Made by a program: the position numbers and the translations under genes | NCBI GenBank assembly: GCA_007695205.1 | Contig: REEF01000584.1 | Location: 1 to 6,547, forward strand | Direction of reading: 5' to 3' | Length of the DNA: 6,547 nucleotides | Source of the DNA: Planctomycetaceae bacterium | Lineage (GTDB): Bacteria; Planctomycetota; Planctomycetia; Pirellulales; Pirellulaceae | Notes under the pieces: generated by a model | The model's input: the letters and a program-made list of their open reading frames with translations, nothing else | What the model was told of the DNA's origin: nothing | Database searches by the model: none | Shown here: positions 1 to 6,532 of the stretch, one piece after another | Numbering within the stretch: position 1 is the first letter of the stretch | Layout of the letters: each line of letters begins with the position of its first letter

Positions 1-2
1 TC

Positions 3-62
3 GCCGCCGTCATCGTGCTGTTTCTTAGCGCAGTCCATTTCTCCATTGTCCCGAATCTCTGA
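3..62 (+). CDS. Possible C-terminal end of an upstream membrane protein (partial)
   Basis: The frame starting at base 3 is open from the window edge and reads AAVIVLFLSAVHFSIVPNL before a TGA at 60-62. The stretch is strongly hydrophobic with few polar residues, as expected for a last transmembrane helix followed by a very short tail. The other two plus frames are poorer: one stops at 27-29 and one continues to about 103 with a Ser/Cys-rich, unlikely composition. It lies 76 bp upstream of the symporter on the same strand, so the two could be co-transcribed. Nineteen residues are too few to name a family, and the call rests on hydrophobicity alone. Confidence 0.4.
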   Translation, partial: AAVIVLFLSAVHFSIVPNL

Positions 63-138
63 GAAGCCTTCCGCGATACGTTGCGATCGTTCCGCTCCGT
101 GAACCCAGGAGGGTTTCGTTAAGCTGCCAGGGGGAACC

Positions 139-1581
139 ATGGAACCTGCAGTTTGGTCCTTCAGCATCATCCTCATTCTGATCACGCTCGCCGGCGTCGC
201 CTCGTTCCTGCGACGGCGACGCAGCACGGGCGACTATCTGGTCGCCAGCCGCGAAGTCAGTCCGTGGCTTTCCGCGTTGTCCGCCGTCGCTACCAACAAC
301 AGCGGCTTCATGTTCATCGGCATGATCGCCTTTTCACACCGGGTCGGGCTCGAGTCCATCTGGATGGCGATCGCCTGGATCTTCGGCGACCTGACGGCCT
401 GGGTGTTCGTACATCCGCGTGTGCGCGAGCAATCGGGCCACATCCGGGCAAAAACCCTCTCCGGGCTGATCGGCCAGCACGGCGGCAGGGAGGACCGTGT
501 TCTGATCGCCACCTGCGGCGTCATCACCTTCGTTTTCCTAGGCGTCTACGCGGCCGGGCAGTTCAAGGCCGGCAGCCTGGCGCTGCATGCGCTGTTCGGA
601 TGGGACATGTGGGTGGGGATCACGATCGGGATGGTCGTGGTGGTGCTCTACGCCTTTGCCGGAGGCATCCGCGCGAGCATCTGGACGGATGCCGCCCAGA
701 GTTTCGTGATGATCGGCACCATGCTGATGATCTTGGGAGCATCCTGGCTGAGACTGGGTGGGCCGTCGGCGCTTCTGGACAACCTGCGCGAGCAGGATCC
801 GGCGCTGGTTTCGTGGACCCCCGAGCATCTCGAGTTCGGGATGGCGTTCTATTTCCTGGGGCTGATGTTCGGCGGCTTCGGTGCCATCGGCCAACCGCAG
901 ATCATGGTGCGTTACATGGCGATCGAATCGAGGGTCGCGATCACCCGAGCCCGGGTATGGTACTTCGCTTATTTCGTGCCCTTCTTTCTCGCCTCGGTGG
1001 GCGTCGGGCTCTGTAGCCGAGCGTTACTGCCGGAACTGGCCGACATGACGGTGGCGGCAGGCGTGACCGAACCCACGGAATTGGCTCTGCCGCTGATGAC
1101 GCGGGAGCTGCTGCCGTCGGTTGTCGTCGGTATTTCCCTGGCCGGCCTGTTCGCGGCGACGATGTCCACCGCGGATTCCCAGGTGATCGTCTGCTCGGGG
1201 GCGGTGACCCAGGACATCCGACCGCGCTGGCAAGGCTCCTACGCGGCGTCTCGCGGGGCGACCATCGCGGTGGCGGTCCTGGCGCTGGCCATCGCCCTGT
1301 ACGCGCCCGAAGGCGTCTTCGCTCTGGTTCTGATCGCCTGGTCCGCCCTGGCTGCGAGCCTCGGTTCGGTGCTGCTGCTCAGGATCTTTCACCTGCCGTT
1401 TTCCACCGTTACCGCCGTGGCGATGATGTGTGTCGGGTTCAGCACCGTCGTCGTCTGGCACTACGTCGGCTACGACGACGATCTATTCAAGCTGCTACCC
1501 GGATTGACAGCGGCACTGCTCGTCTATGCTGCCGTCCGCTCGGGGACCGTGCTGCGCGAAACCGTAAGGAAGAAGCATTAG
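139..1581 (+). CDS. Sodium:solute symporter, SSS family, PutP-like
   Basis: This 480-residue inner-membrane protein belongs to the sodium:solute symporter family (LeuT fold), which couples Na+ entry to uptake of a small solute. About 13 hydrophobic segments can be counted, the number found in E. coli PutP. Motifs that align with PutP include ALSAV..NNSGF (46-57), GGIRASIWTDAAQS (175-188), GAIGQPQIMVRYMA (248-261) and LFAATMSTADSQ (337-348). The Ser343-Thr344 pair corresponds to the Na2-site Ser340-Thr341 of PutP. An oddity is Asn53, which falls where PutP has Asp55, a residue tied to Na+ coupling. The length is slightly under PutP (about 500) because the C-terminal tail is short. The ATG at 139 follows an AGGGGGA sequence at 129-135. 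A stronger AGGAGGG lies at 107-113, but the only near in-frame candidate start after it is CTG at 124, so ATG is preferred. The substrate is not determined: proline is only one option, and other amino acids or organic acids are possible. Confidence 0.93.
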   Translation: MEPAVWSFSIILILITLAGVASFLRRRRSTGDYLVASREVSPWLSALSAVATNNSGFMFIGMIAFSHRVGLESIWMAIAWIFGDLTAWVFVHPRVREQSGHIRAKTLSGLIGQHGGREDRVLIATCGVITFVFLGVYAAGQFKAGSLALHALFGWDMWVGITIGMVVVVLYAFAGGIRASIWTDAAQSFVMIGTMLMILGASWLRLGGPSALLDNLREQDPALVSWTPEHLEFGMAFYFLGLMFGGFGAIGQPQIMVRYMAIESRVAITRARVWYFAYFVPFFLASVGVGLCSRALLPELADMTVAAGVTEPTELALPLMTRELLPSVVVGISLAGLFAATMSTADSQVIVCSGAVTQDIRPRWQGSYAASRGATIAVAVLALAIALYAPEGVFALVLIAWSALAASLGSVLLLRIFHLPFSTVTAVAMMCVGFSTVVVWHYVGYDDDLFKLLPGLTAALLVYAAVRSGTVLRETVRKKH

Positions 1582-1593
1582 GGGCCGGGAATC

Positions 1594-1677
1594 ATGCCGA
1601 AAACGCTCGTCGCAATCGTATCAGGAGTCGTCCGTAAGAAGGGGAGCTTGCCAAGCACTGGCAGGGAGCAATCATGA
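1594..1677 (+). CDS. Candidate 27-residue ORF overlapping the brkB-like start
   Basis: An ATG at 1594 opens a 27-codon frame beginning MPKTLVAIVSGVVRKKG and ending at TGA 1675-1677. That stop overlaps the ATG (1674) of the next gene in the ATGA arrangement typical of translational coupling. A weak GGGA lies just upstream of its start. It is too short to assign. The N-terminus vaguely recalls the first strand of a Nudix protein, but no Nudix box follows. It may be a leader peptide, a remnant or chance; the gap it fills is only 92 bp. Confidence 0.2.
   Translation: MPKTLVAIVSGVVRKKGSLPSTGREQS
1663..1668 (+). promoter_or_regulatory. Ribosome binding site of the brkB-like gene
   Basis: AGGGAG sits five bases before the ATG at 1674. 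It supports that start over the internal Met codons and over the overlapping small frame upstream. Confidence 0.6.
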
Positions 1678-2570
1678 AGTGGCTCGTTCAACTCTCGTGG
1701 AAAGACATCGCGAAGGATCTGGCGCGGCAGATTTCTGAAGATGATGTGTTCAACGGCGCCGCAGCCCTCGGGTTTTATCTGACCTTAGCCGTCTTCCCGG
1801 GTTTAATCTTTCTGCTGAGCCTTCTGCCCTATTTGCCCATCCCGCATCTTGACGACGCGATCATGGACGTGCTGGCCAGGACGCTGCCCCAGGAGGCCGC
1901 GGACCTGCTGGAAGAGACGGTGCGGCGAATTGTCTCGGCAAAGCAGGGTAGGCTACTGTCGTTCAGCTTCTTGGGGATGCTTTGGGTCGCCTCGACCGGC
2001 ATGATTGCCGTCATGCAGCAGTTGAACAATACCAACAATGTGCCCGAGGCGCGTCCCTTCCTCAAGGCGCGGGCGACGGCCATTCTCCTGACCCTGCTGT
2101 TCGGCTCGCTCGTGATCGGCCTCTTCACGTTGGTGATCATGGGAGGATTCCTGGAGGGTTGGATCGCCCAATTTGTCGGGCCAAGACCGGCAATGCTTTA
2201 CCTGTTCACCTTCCTGCGGTGGGGCCTGGTCCTTTCGACGCTGCTGCTGGGATTTGCCCTGATCTACTATCTGGCGCCCAATGTCGATCAGCCACTCAGG
2301 TTGCTCACCCCCGGATCGGTCTTCGCTGTGGTGGTGCTGCTAATGGCATCGCAGGGCTTTCGTGTCTATATCGAGCATTTTGCGGACTACGAGGCCACCT
2401 ACGGCGCCATCGGCGCCGTGATCGTGTTGATGTTGTGGTTTTATTTGGCCGGCCTGGTGCTTCTAATCGGATCGGAAATCAACGTGGTCTTCGATCAGCA
2501 CCGGCTCGCGGCCCATCCAGAAACAGGGGCTCGATCAGAGTCGTCGCATAGGAAATCGGCCGTCCCCTGA
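1674..2570 (+). CDS. YihY/virulence factor BrkB family inner-membrane protein
   Basis: A 298-residue polytopic protein with about six transmembrane segments (approximately 29-52, 94-115, 136-158, 178-200, 212-232 and 245-270). The family's typical features are visible. An amphipathic N-terminal region is followed by NGAAALGFYLTLAVFPGLIF (27-46). YYLAPN occurs at 198-203, LLTPGSVFA at 210-218, and YGAIGAVIVLMLWFYLAGLV at 243-262, with the closing GSEIN at 266-270. The family was once mis-annotated as ribonuclease BN; its members are integral membrane proteins of poorly defined function, with BrkB linked to serum resistance in Bordetella. The charged C-terminal tail (about residues 275-298) is probably cytoplasmic. 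The length is normal for the family. The gene lies 92 bp after the symporter on the same strand, and its stop is two bases from the stop of convergent glpK. Family membership is secure; biochemical role is unknown. Confidence 0.93.
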   Translation: MKWLVQLSWKDIAKDLARQISEDDVFNGAAALGFYLTLAVFPGLIFLLSLLPYLPIPHLDDAIMDVLARTLPQEAADLLEETVRRIVSAKQGRLLSFSFLGMLWVASTGMIAVMQQLNNTNNVPEARPFLKARATAILLTLLFGSLVIGLFTLVIMGGFLEGWIAQFVGPRPAMLYLFTFLRWGLVLSTLLLGFALIYYLAPNVDQPLRLLTPGSVFAVVVLLMASQGFRVYIEHFADYEATYGAIGAVIVLMLWFYLAGLVLLIGSEINVVFDQHRLAAHPETGARSESSHRKSAVP

Positions 2571-2572
2571 CT

Positions 2573-4066
2573 TCACGGTTCTTCCCATGCCAAAGAACGC
2601 TGGACGGCCCGTTTCCAGCGTCCATAGCGACTGTCGCGCTCGTCCGAGGCCATCTGGGGCGAGAACTGGCGATCCAGGGCCCAGCGCTGGACGATCTCCT
2701 GCTGGTCGTTCCAATAGCCCACGGCCAAGCCCGCCAGGTAGGCGGCTCCCAGGGCGGTGGTTTCTGCGACGACGGGTCGTTGGACGCACGTTCCCAGCAC
2801 ATCGGCCTGCATTTGCAGCATGAGATTGTTGACCGTGGCTCCGCCATCGACGCGCAGTTCATTGAGCGGGATGCCCGCGTCGGCCTGCATCGCTTCGACC
2901 AGATCCCGCGTCTGCCAGACCATCGATTCGAGGGCAGCACGCGCCAGATGAGCCGCCGAGGTGCCGCGGCTGATCCCCAGGATCGTGCCGCGGGCATACG
3001 CATCCCAATGCGGGGCGCCCAGCCCGGTGAATGCGGGAACCATGACCACGCCGTCGCTGTCTTCCACCGAAGCGGCCAACGCCTCGATCTCCGAGGATTG
3101 TTCGATCAGGCCCAGTCCATCGCGCAGCCACTGGACAACCGCACCCGAGACGAACACCGAGCCCTCCAGGCAGTAGGTGATCCGCCCATCGATGCCCCAA
3201 CCGATCGTCGTCAACAGCTTGTTCTTTGAGACCGTCGGACGCTCGCCCGTGTTGAGCAGCAAAAAGCTACCGGTCCCGTAGGTGTTCTTCGCGGACCCGA
3301 CGGTAAAGCAGGCTTGGCCGAATGTCGCGGCCTGTTGATCGCCAGCCGCACCGGCGATGGGGATACTCCGTCCCAGCCAATCGGCCTGGGTTTCCCCAAA
3401 TAGCCCGCTGGACGGCAGGACTTCGGGCAACATCGCGCGCGGCACATCCAGGATTTCCAGCAACTGGTCGTCCCAATCCAAGGTGTGCAGATTGAACAGC
3501 AGCGTGCGGCTGGCGTTGCTGTAGTCGGTCACATGCCGATTCCCCCCGGTCAAGCGCCAGATCAGGAACGAATCGACCGTGCCGAACAGGACTTCACCCC
3601 GCGCGGCTCGCTCGCGCAGGCCCGGGTTCTGGTCCAGGAAATACTTGATTTTCGAGCCCGAAAAGTAGGCGTCGATCACCAGGCCGGTCTTCTCCTGGAA
3701 CAGCGGTTCCAGACCATCGGCTTTCAACCGGTCGCAGATCCCCGCACTGACGCGACTCTGCCACACGATCGCATTGCCGACCGGGCGGCCCGTATCGCGT
3801 TCCCAAAATACGGCCGTTTCCCGCTGATTGGCGACGCCGATCGCTGCGATATCCTCGGCAGAGATGGCCGCGTTCTGCAGCACCTGACGCGCCACCGCCG
3901 ATTGCGATTCCCAGATGGCTTCCGGATCGTGCTCGACGATCCCCGGCCGCGGCAGGATCTGCTCGAATTCCTGTTGCGCTGCGGCGACGATCTGGCCATC
4001 GTGATCGAACAGGATGGCTCGGCTGGAGGTCGTGCCTTGGTCCAACGCCATAATCAGTTTGGTCAT
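2573..4066 (-). CDS. glpK: Glycerol kinase
   Basis: A cytoplasmic FGGY-family kinase of 497 residues that converts glycerol and ATP to sn-glycerol 3-phosphate. The length matches E. coli GlpK (502). Key regions are the N-terminal phosphate loop DQGTTSSR (9-16), NQRET (80-84) with glycerol-binding Arg82-Glu83, and Trp102 in VWQSR. Tyr134 lies in YFSGSK, and AGDQQ (241-245) carries the catalytic Asp243. Also present are the ATP-binding KNTYGTGSF (260-268), the FGGY signature around RVDGGATVNNLM (405-416) and the terminal AWEE (493-496). The E. coli fructose-1,6-bisphosphate ligands Gly230 and Arg236 are not conserved: the loop before IPI is one residue shorter and has Ser at the Arg position. 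The enteric EIIA-Glc contact segment is also different. A GGGAG at 4077-4073 lies six bases from the ATG. No glpF or glpD is in view. The gene follows the alkaline phosphatase on the same strand, with an inverted repeat between them. Confidence 0.97.
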   Translation of the reverse strand: MTKLIMALDQGTTSSRAILFDHDGQIVAAAQQEFEQILPRPGIVEHDPEAIWESQSAVARQVLQNAAISAEDIAAIGVANQRETAVFWERDTGRPVGNAIVWQSRVSAGICDRLKADGLEPLFQEKTGLVIDAYFSGSKIKYFLDQNPGLRERAARGEVLFGTVDSFLIWRLTGGNRHVTDYSNASRTLLFNLHTLDWDDQLLEILDVPRAMLPEVLPSSGLFGETQADWLGRSIPIAGAAGDQQAATFGQACFTVGSAKNTYGTGSFLLLNTGERPTVSKNKLLTTIGWGIDGRITYCLEGSVFVSGAVVQWLRDGLGLIEQSSEIEALAASVEDSDGVVMVPAFTGLGAPHWDAYARGTILGISRGTSAAHLARAALESMVWQTRDLVEAMQADAGIPLNELRVDGGATVNNLMLQMQADVLGTCVQRPVVAETTALGAAYLAGLAVGYWNDQQEIVQRWALDRQFSPQMASDERDSRYGRWKRAVQRSLAWEEP

Positions 4067-4072
4067 GATTTA

Positions 4073-4077
4073 CTCCC
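4073..4077 (-). promoter_or_regulatory. Ribosome binding site of glpK
   Basis: On the minus strand GGGAG precedes the ATG at 4066 by six bases (TAAATC), an ordinary Shine-Dalgarno spacing that fixes the start. Confidence 0.65.
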
Positions 4078-4092
4078 GGTCATGTTTAGGCT

Positions 4093-4184
4093 CTGTCAGG
4101 AAAACGGATCTGACCTTCTCCGGGCACACCGTGTATCCTGAGTTTTCAGCGTGCCCTCCAAAGGGTCAGACCCTTTTCTGACAG
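4093..4184. repeat. 92-bp imperfect inverted repeat, REP/MITE-like
   Basis: The left arm 4093-4127 and right arm 4151-4184 are inverted copies. From the outside inward, CTGTCAG matches exactly, then AAAA, then GG, then TCTGACC, with one mismatch and two single-base insertions in the left arm. After a diverged stretch of about six bases the arms match again as GGGCAC/GTGCCC. The 23-base centre contains a small CTGA-GTTT-TCAG hairpin. Inside the right arm, 4160-4176 is itself a near-perfect palindrome (AAAGGGTC-A-GACCCTTT). It occupies most of the gap between the alkaline phosphatase stop and the glpK start and has no coding capacity. The form suits a REP/BIME unit or a miniature transposable element; a large stem could also act on the phosphatase-glpK transcript. 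No target-site duplication is evident. Confidence 0.7.
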
Positions 4185-4191
4185 CGCGTCG

Positions 4192-5631
4192 TTAGGGATT
4201 TGCTTCTGCGGGTGCTACGACTGGTCCACTCACTGCTTTTGCCATCACGTGAAAAACATCGGTATTGTCCAGATAGGGACCGCGCACCGGATCGGTGCGA
4301 TCGGCCGTTTCCACGAGCCACCGGGCGCCGCGTCCCTTGGCGAACACAGGTACCAAAGAATTGGTGTGCTCTTTCGAATGGAACCGGAGCAGCGGCATCT
4401 GGCCCGGACCTTGATCCACAATCGGCTGGAACCGATGTTCTTCTTCGGCAGAATCCGGCCCCCACACCAAGCCGGTTTCATGATCGGCGGTCAGGATCAG
4501 CAGCGTTTCGTCCCAATCGCTATTCGCCTCGATCCATTGCACCACCGCTTCGATGGCTTCGACGAACTCGACCTGCTCCTCGATCATCCGGGCGCCCTGG
4601 TTGTCGTGCCCAGCCCAGTCGATCGCGCCGCCTTCGACCATCAGCCATAATCCTCGCGGATTCTGCCCCAATACATTCAGGGCCCCTTGGGTCATCTGCG
4701 CCAGTGTGGGGACGTTCGTCAAACGGGGCGTATCGTACGGGTTTTCGTCTTCCGACCGACCCTTTCGCGAATACTGCAGCGTTCTGGCCACCTGAGCCGT
4801 CCCCAGGACTCGTCGAGGCGTTTCGCCCGACAGCAGCGATTGGAACTCGGCGTTCGTCGAAACCGGTCTGAGTCCGTGATACGTGCCGTCCGGTGTCGCC
4901 CGAGCCGCTTCGATCGCCTCCCACGTCTCTTTCCCGCCTACATAGCGGTGAGTTGGTTCGTTCGTCACGGGCCGTCCGTCATCGTCAAAGTCCGGGTGGC
5001 CGGCGCCCATGATCACGTCCAAGATGCCGTCCTGGATCATCTGGTTGGCGATCGTTTCGTAGTCGTTGCGTTTCGCGGATCGAGCGCCGCCCAACGCTGC
5101 CGGGGTCGCATGCGACCATTGGACGCTGGTGACCACGCCCGCCGACCGCCCGGATTGTGCGGCGATATGGGCGATCGTTGGCAGGATGGGACGGTCCAGA
5201 TCACTCCAGTTGATGGCATTGTTGTACGTCTTGACGCCCGTCGCCAAAGCCGTACCCGCAGCCGCCGAATCGGTAAACGTACGATTCAGCCAATCGTAGC
5301 CGGTCTGAGGGTCCCATGCCTTAGCCGGAGCGTAGATCAATTGCCGATCTTGGACGTCGGTTTTCTGCGGAGTATCCGATAGATTCAACGGGTGCGTACT
5401 GCAGCCCACTTCGATCCAACCGTCGCCATCGTACACCTGGGTGCTCTGGCCGCGCTGCGCATCCCAACGCCCCTGGTACATACTGGCCGCAATCCAATGG
5501 TTGTATCCCGCTCCGTCCCCGATCATCAGGATGACGTTCTTGACATCGCCCATCAAGAACCGAGGCGAAGATGCAGAGAGACAAACGACAGTCAAACCGA
5601 TAAGCCAAATTCTCGTCGTGCGAGTCTGCAT
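4192..5631 (-). CDS. Secreted alkaline phosphatase (PhoA superfamily)
   Basis: A 479-residue metal-dependent phosphomonoesterase, probably periplasmic: residues 1 to about 28 form a signal peptide (basic start, IWLIGLTVVCL core). The active-site residues of the family are in place. Asp39 lies in MIGDGAG, and the nucleophile Ser122 is in TDSAAAGTALATGVKTYN (120-137). His174 and Thr176 are in SHATPAAL, Glu333 in VEGGAID, Asp338 and His342 in IDWAGH, Asp383-His384 in TADHETG and His422 in KEHTNS. His174 occupies the place of Asp153 of E. coli PhoA, the form also seen in mammalian and many bacterial enzymes. An acidic segment, HPDFDDDGRP (212-221), resembles a metal-binding loop. The upstream region GAAAGAAG is only a weak ribosome binding site, but the signal peptide supports the ATG at 5631. 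It starts 46 bp after purE on the same strand and may be co-transcribed with it. Phosphate control cannot be judged because I see no clear Pho box. Confidence 0.95.
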   Translation of the reverse strand: MQTRTTRIWLIGLTVVCLSASSPRFLMGDVKNVILMIGDGAGYNHWIAASMYQGRWDAQRGQSTQVYDGDGWIEVGCSTHPLNLSDTPQKTDVQDRQLIYAPAKAWDPQTGYDWLNRTFTDSAAAGTALATGVKTYNNAINWSDLDRPILPTIAHIAAQSGRSAGVVTSVQWSHATPAALGGARSAKRNDYETIANQMIQDGILDVIMGAGHPDFDDDGRPVTNEPTHRYVGGKETWEAIEAARATPDGTYHGLRPVSTNAEFQSLLSGETPRRVLGTAQVARTLQYSRKGRSEDENPYDTPRLTNVPTLAQMTQGALNVLGQNPRGLWLMVEGGAIDWAGHDNQGARMIEEQVEFVEAIEAVVQWIEANSDWDETLLILTADHETGLVWGPDSAEEEHRFQPIVDQGPGQMPLLRFHSKEHTNSLVPVFAKGRGARWLVETADRTDPVRGPYLDNTDVFHVMAKAVSGPVVAPAEANP

Positions 5632-5677
5632 GGATTTCTTCTTTCAAAAAAAGGGTGAATCCTCGTCATGAAAGACT

Positions 5678-6193
5678 CTAACCGGCCGCCAGGGTTTCCT
5701 GGAACTTGGCATCCTTCGCCGCGATCGTCTCGGCCAATTTGCCTTTGAAATTCACCAACTTATCGGCCAGCGTCGGATCGGCAATCGCCAAGATCTGCAC
5801 GGCGAACAAACCCGCGTTTCGCGGACCGCCCATCCCGACCGCCACGCTGACCACCGGAACATCGCCCGGCATCTGGACGGTGGACAGCAACGAGTCCAGC
5901 CCGCCGAGTTCCGGTGTGGGAACGGGAAGCCCGATCACCGGCAGCGTGGTATGCGCTGCCACCACGCCCGCCAGATGGGCCGCTCCGCCAGCAGCCGCGA
6001 TAATCACACGCAACCCTCGTTCGATGGCCGTGGTCGCATAGCGGGCAACCGCTTCGGGTGTACGGTGAGCACTCATCACATGAGCCTCGTACGGTACGCC
6101 AAATTCATCCAATGCCGCAGCCGCCTTGCTGATCTTCGGCCAATCACTATCGCTGCCCATCAGAATCCCCACCAACGGTTTGCTGTTTGTCAT
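5678..6193 (-). CDS. purE: N5-carboxyaminoimidazole ribonucleotide mutase (class I PurE)
   Basis: A 171-residue cytoplasmic enzyme of de novo purine synthesis that converts N5-CAIR to CAIR, acting after PurK. Class I signatures are clear: MGSDSDW (12-18, with Ser14 and Asp17), SAHRTP (41-46, with catalytic His43 and Arg44), AAAGGAAHLAG (66-76) and the PVIGLPV stretch (85-91). VQMPGDVPV (106-114) also matches. The length is typical for the family. The ATG at 6193 is chosen because AAGGTGA precedes it at a good distance. An in-frame ATG at 6226 would add 11 residues (MNNDVRTEGES) that lack family similarity and lie across that ribosome binding site. purK is not in the window. The gene heads the minus-strand group and has no visible terminator before the phosphatase. 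Confidence 0.96.
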   Translation of the reverse strand: MTNSKPLVGILMGSDSDWPKISKAAAALDEFGVPYEAHVMSAHRTPEAVARYATTAIERGLRVIIAAAGGAAHLAGVVAAHTTLPVIGLPVPTPELGGLDSLLSTVQMPGDVPVVSVAVGMGGPRNAGLFAVQILAIADPTLADKLVNFKGKLAETIAAKDAKFQETLAAG

Positions 6194-6197
6194 CGAT

Positions 6198-6476
6198 TCA
6201 CCTTCCGTTCTCACATCGTTGTTCATAGAAAAATGGAGGCTTCAGAACGATTCCCACCTCCAACACCAGCACTCCCAAAGGGGTATCGTGCCCATCTTGT
6301 AGCCACACGTCAAGGTCGATCCACCCGAAAGAAGTTGTTGATCCCCGATTTGGCTGTCCGGTCGACAGAAAGGTGCAGGACCCATCGGCCAACGACCAAA
6401 CCCTATGGACGTATGTTGTCCCTTTGGTGACCTCCACCACATGGACATTGGCCGACACCAAATTCCAGTAGTCCAC
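6198..6476 (-). CDS. Weak candidate hypothetical ORF upstream of purE
   Basis: A GTG at 6476 opens a 92-codon frame whose TGA (6200-6198) lies four bases before the purE ATG and inside its ribosome binding region, a spacing compatible with translational coupling. The product would be soluble, rich in Val, Trp and Gly, with GSTTSFGWIDLDVWLQDG near its middle. I recognise no family. Against it, there is no ribosome binding site before the GTG, another minus frame is also open from the window edge to 6242, and codon use is not distinctive. It may be chance or the tail of a decayed gene. Confidence 0.25.
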   Translation of the reverse strand: MDYWNLVSANVHVVEVTKGTTYVHRVWSLADGSCTFLSTGQPNRGSTTSFGWIDLDVWLQDGHDTPLGVLVLEVGIVLKPPFFYEQRCENGR

Positions 6477-6532
6477 GCACAGGCGTCAGGTCGGTTCGGT
6501 GAGGCCAACCCACCAACCGTAAAGTGGATCGC

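Noticed and set aside
1649..1663. TGCCA-AGCAC-TGGCA hairpin before the brkB-like start
   Set aside because: The stem is only five base pairs, lacks a U-tract and is likely to occur by chance.
3485..4141. Long plus-strand open frame (218 codons) opposite glpK
   Set aside because: It lies antisense to a certain glycerol kinase, its product is Arg/Gln/Asp-rich with no recognisable motif, and GC-rich genes often leave such mirror frames open.
4687..5382. Long plus-strand open frame (231 codons) opposite the alkaline phosphatase
   Set aside because: It mirrors a gene with a complete active site; its product is Arg-rich and low in plausible structure.
5641..5660. Seven-A run in the purE-phosphatase gap as a possible terminator
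   Set aside because: On the minus strand it gives a T-run, but no GC-rich stem precedes it.
5951..6430. Plus-strand open frame (159 codons) opposite purE and its upstream region
   Set aside because: More than half is antisense to purE, there is no ribosome binding site or family motif, and the tail is Arg/Pro/Thr-rich.
6440..6490. RLCVDYWNL-like string on the minus strand, reminiscent of a reverse transcriptase motif
   Set aside because: It follows directly after an in-frame stop, no other reverse transcriptase motif follows, and the resemblance is a single short string.
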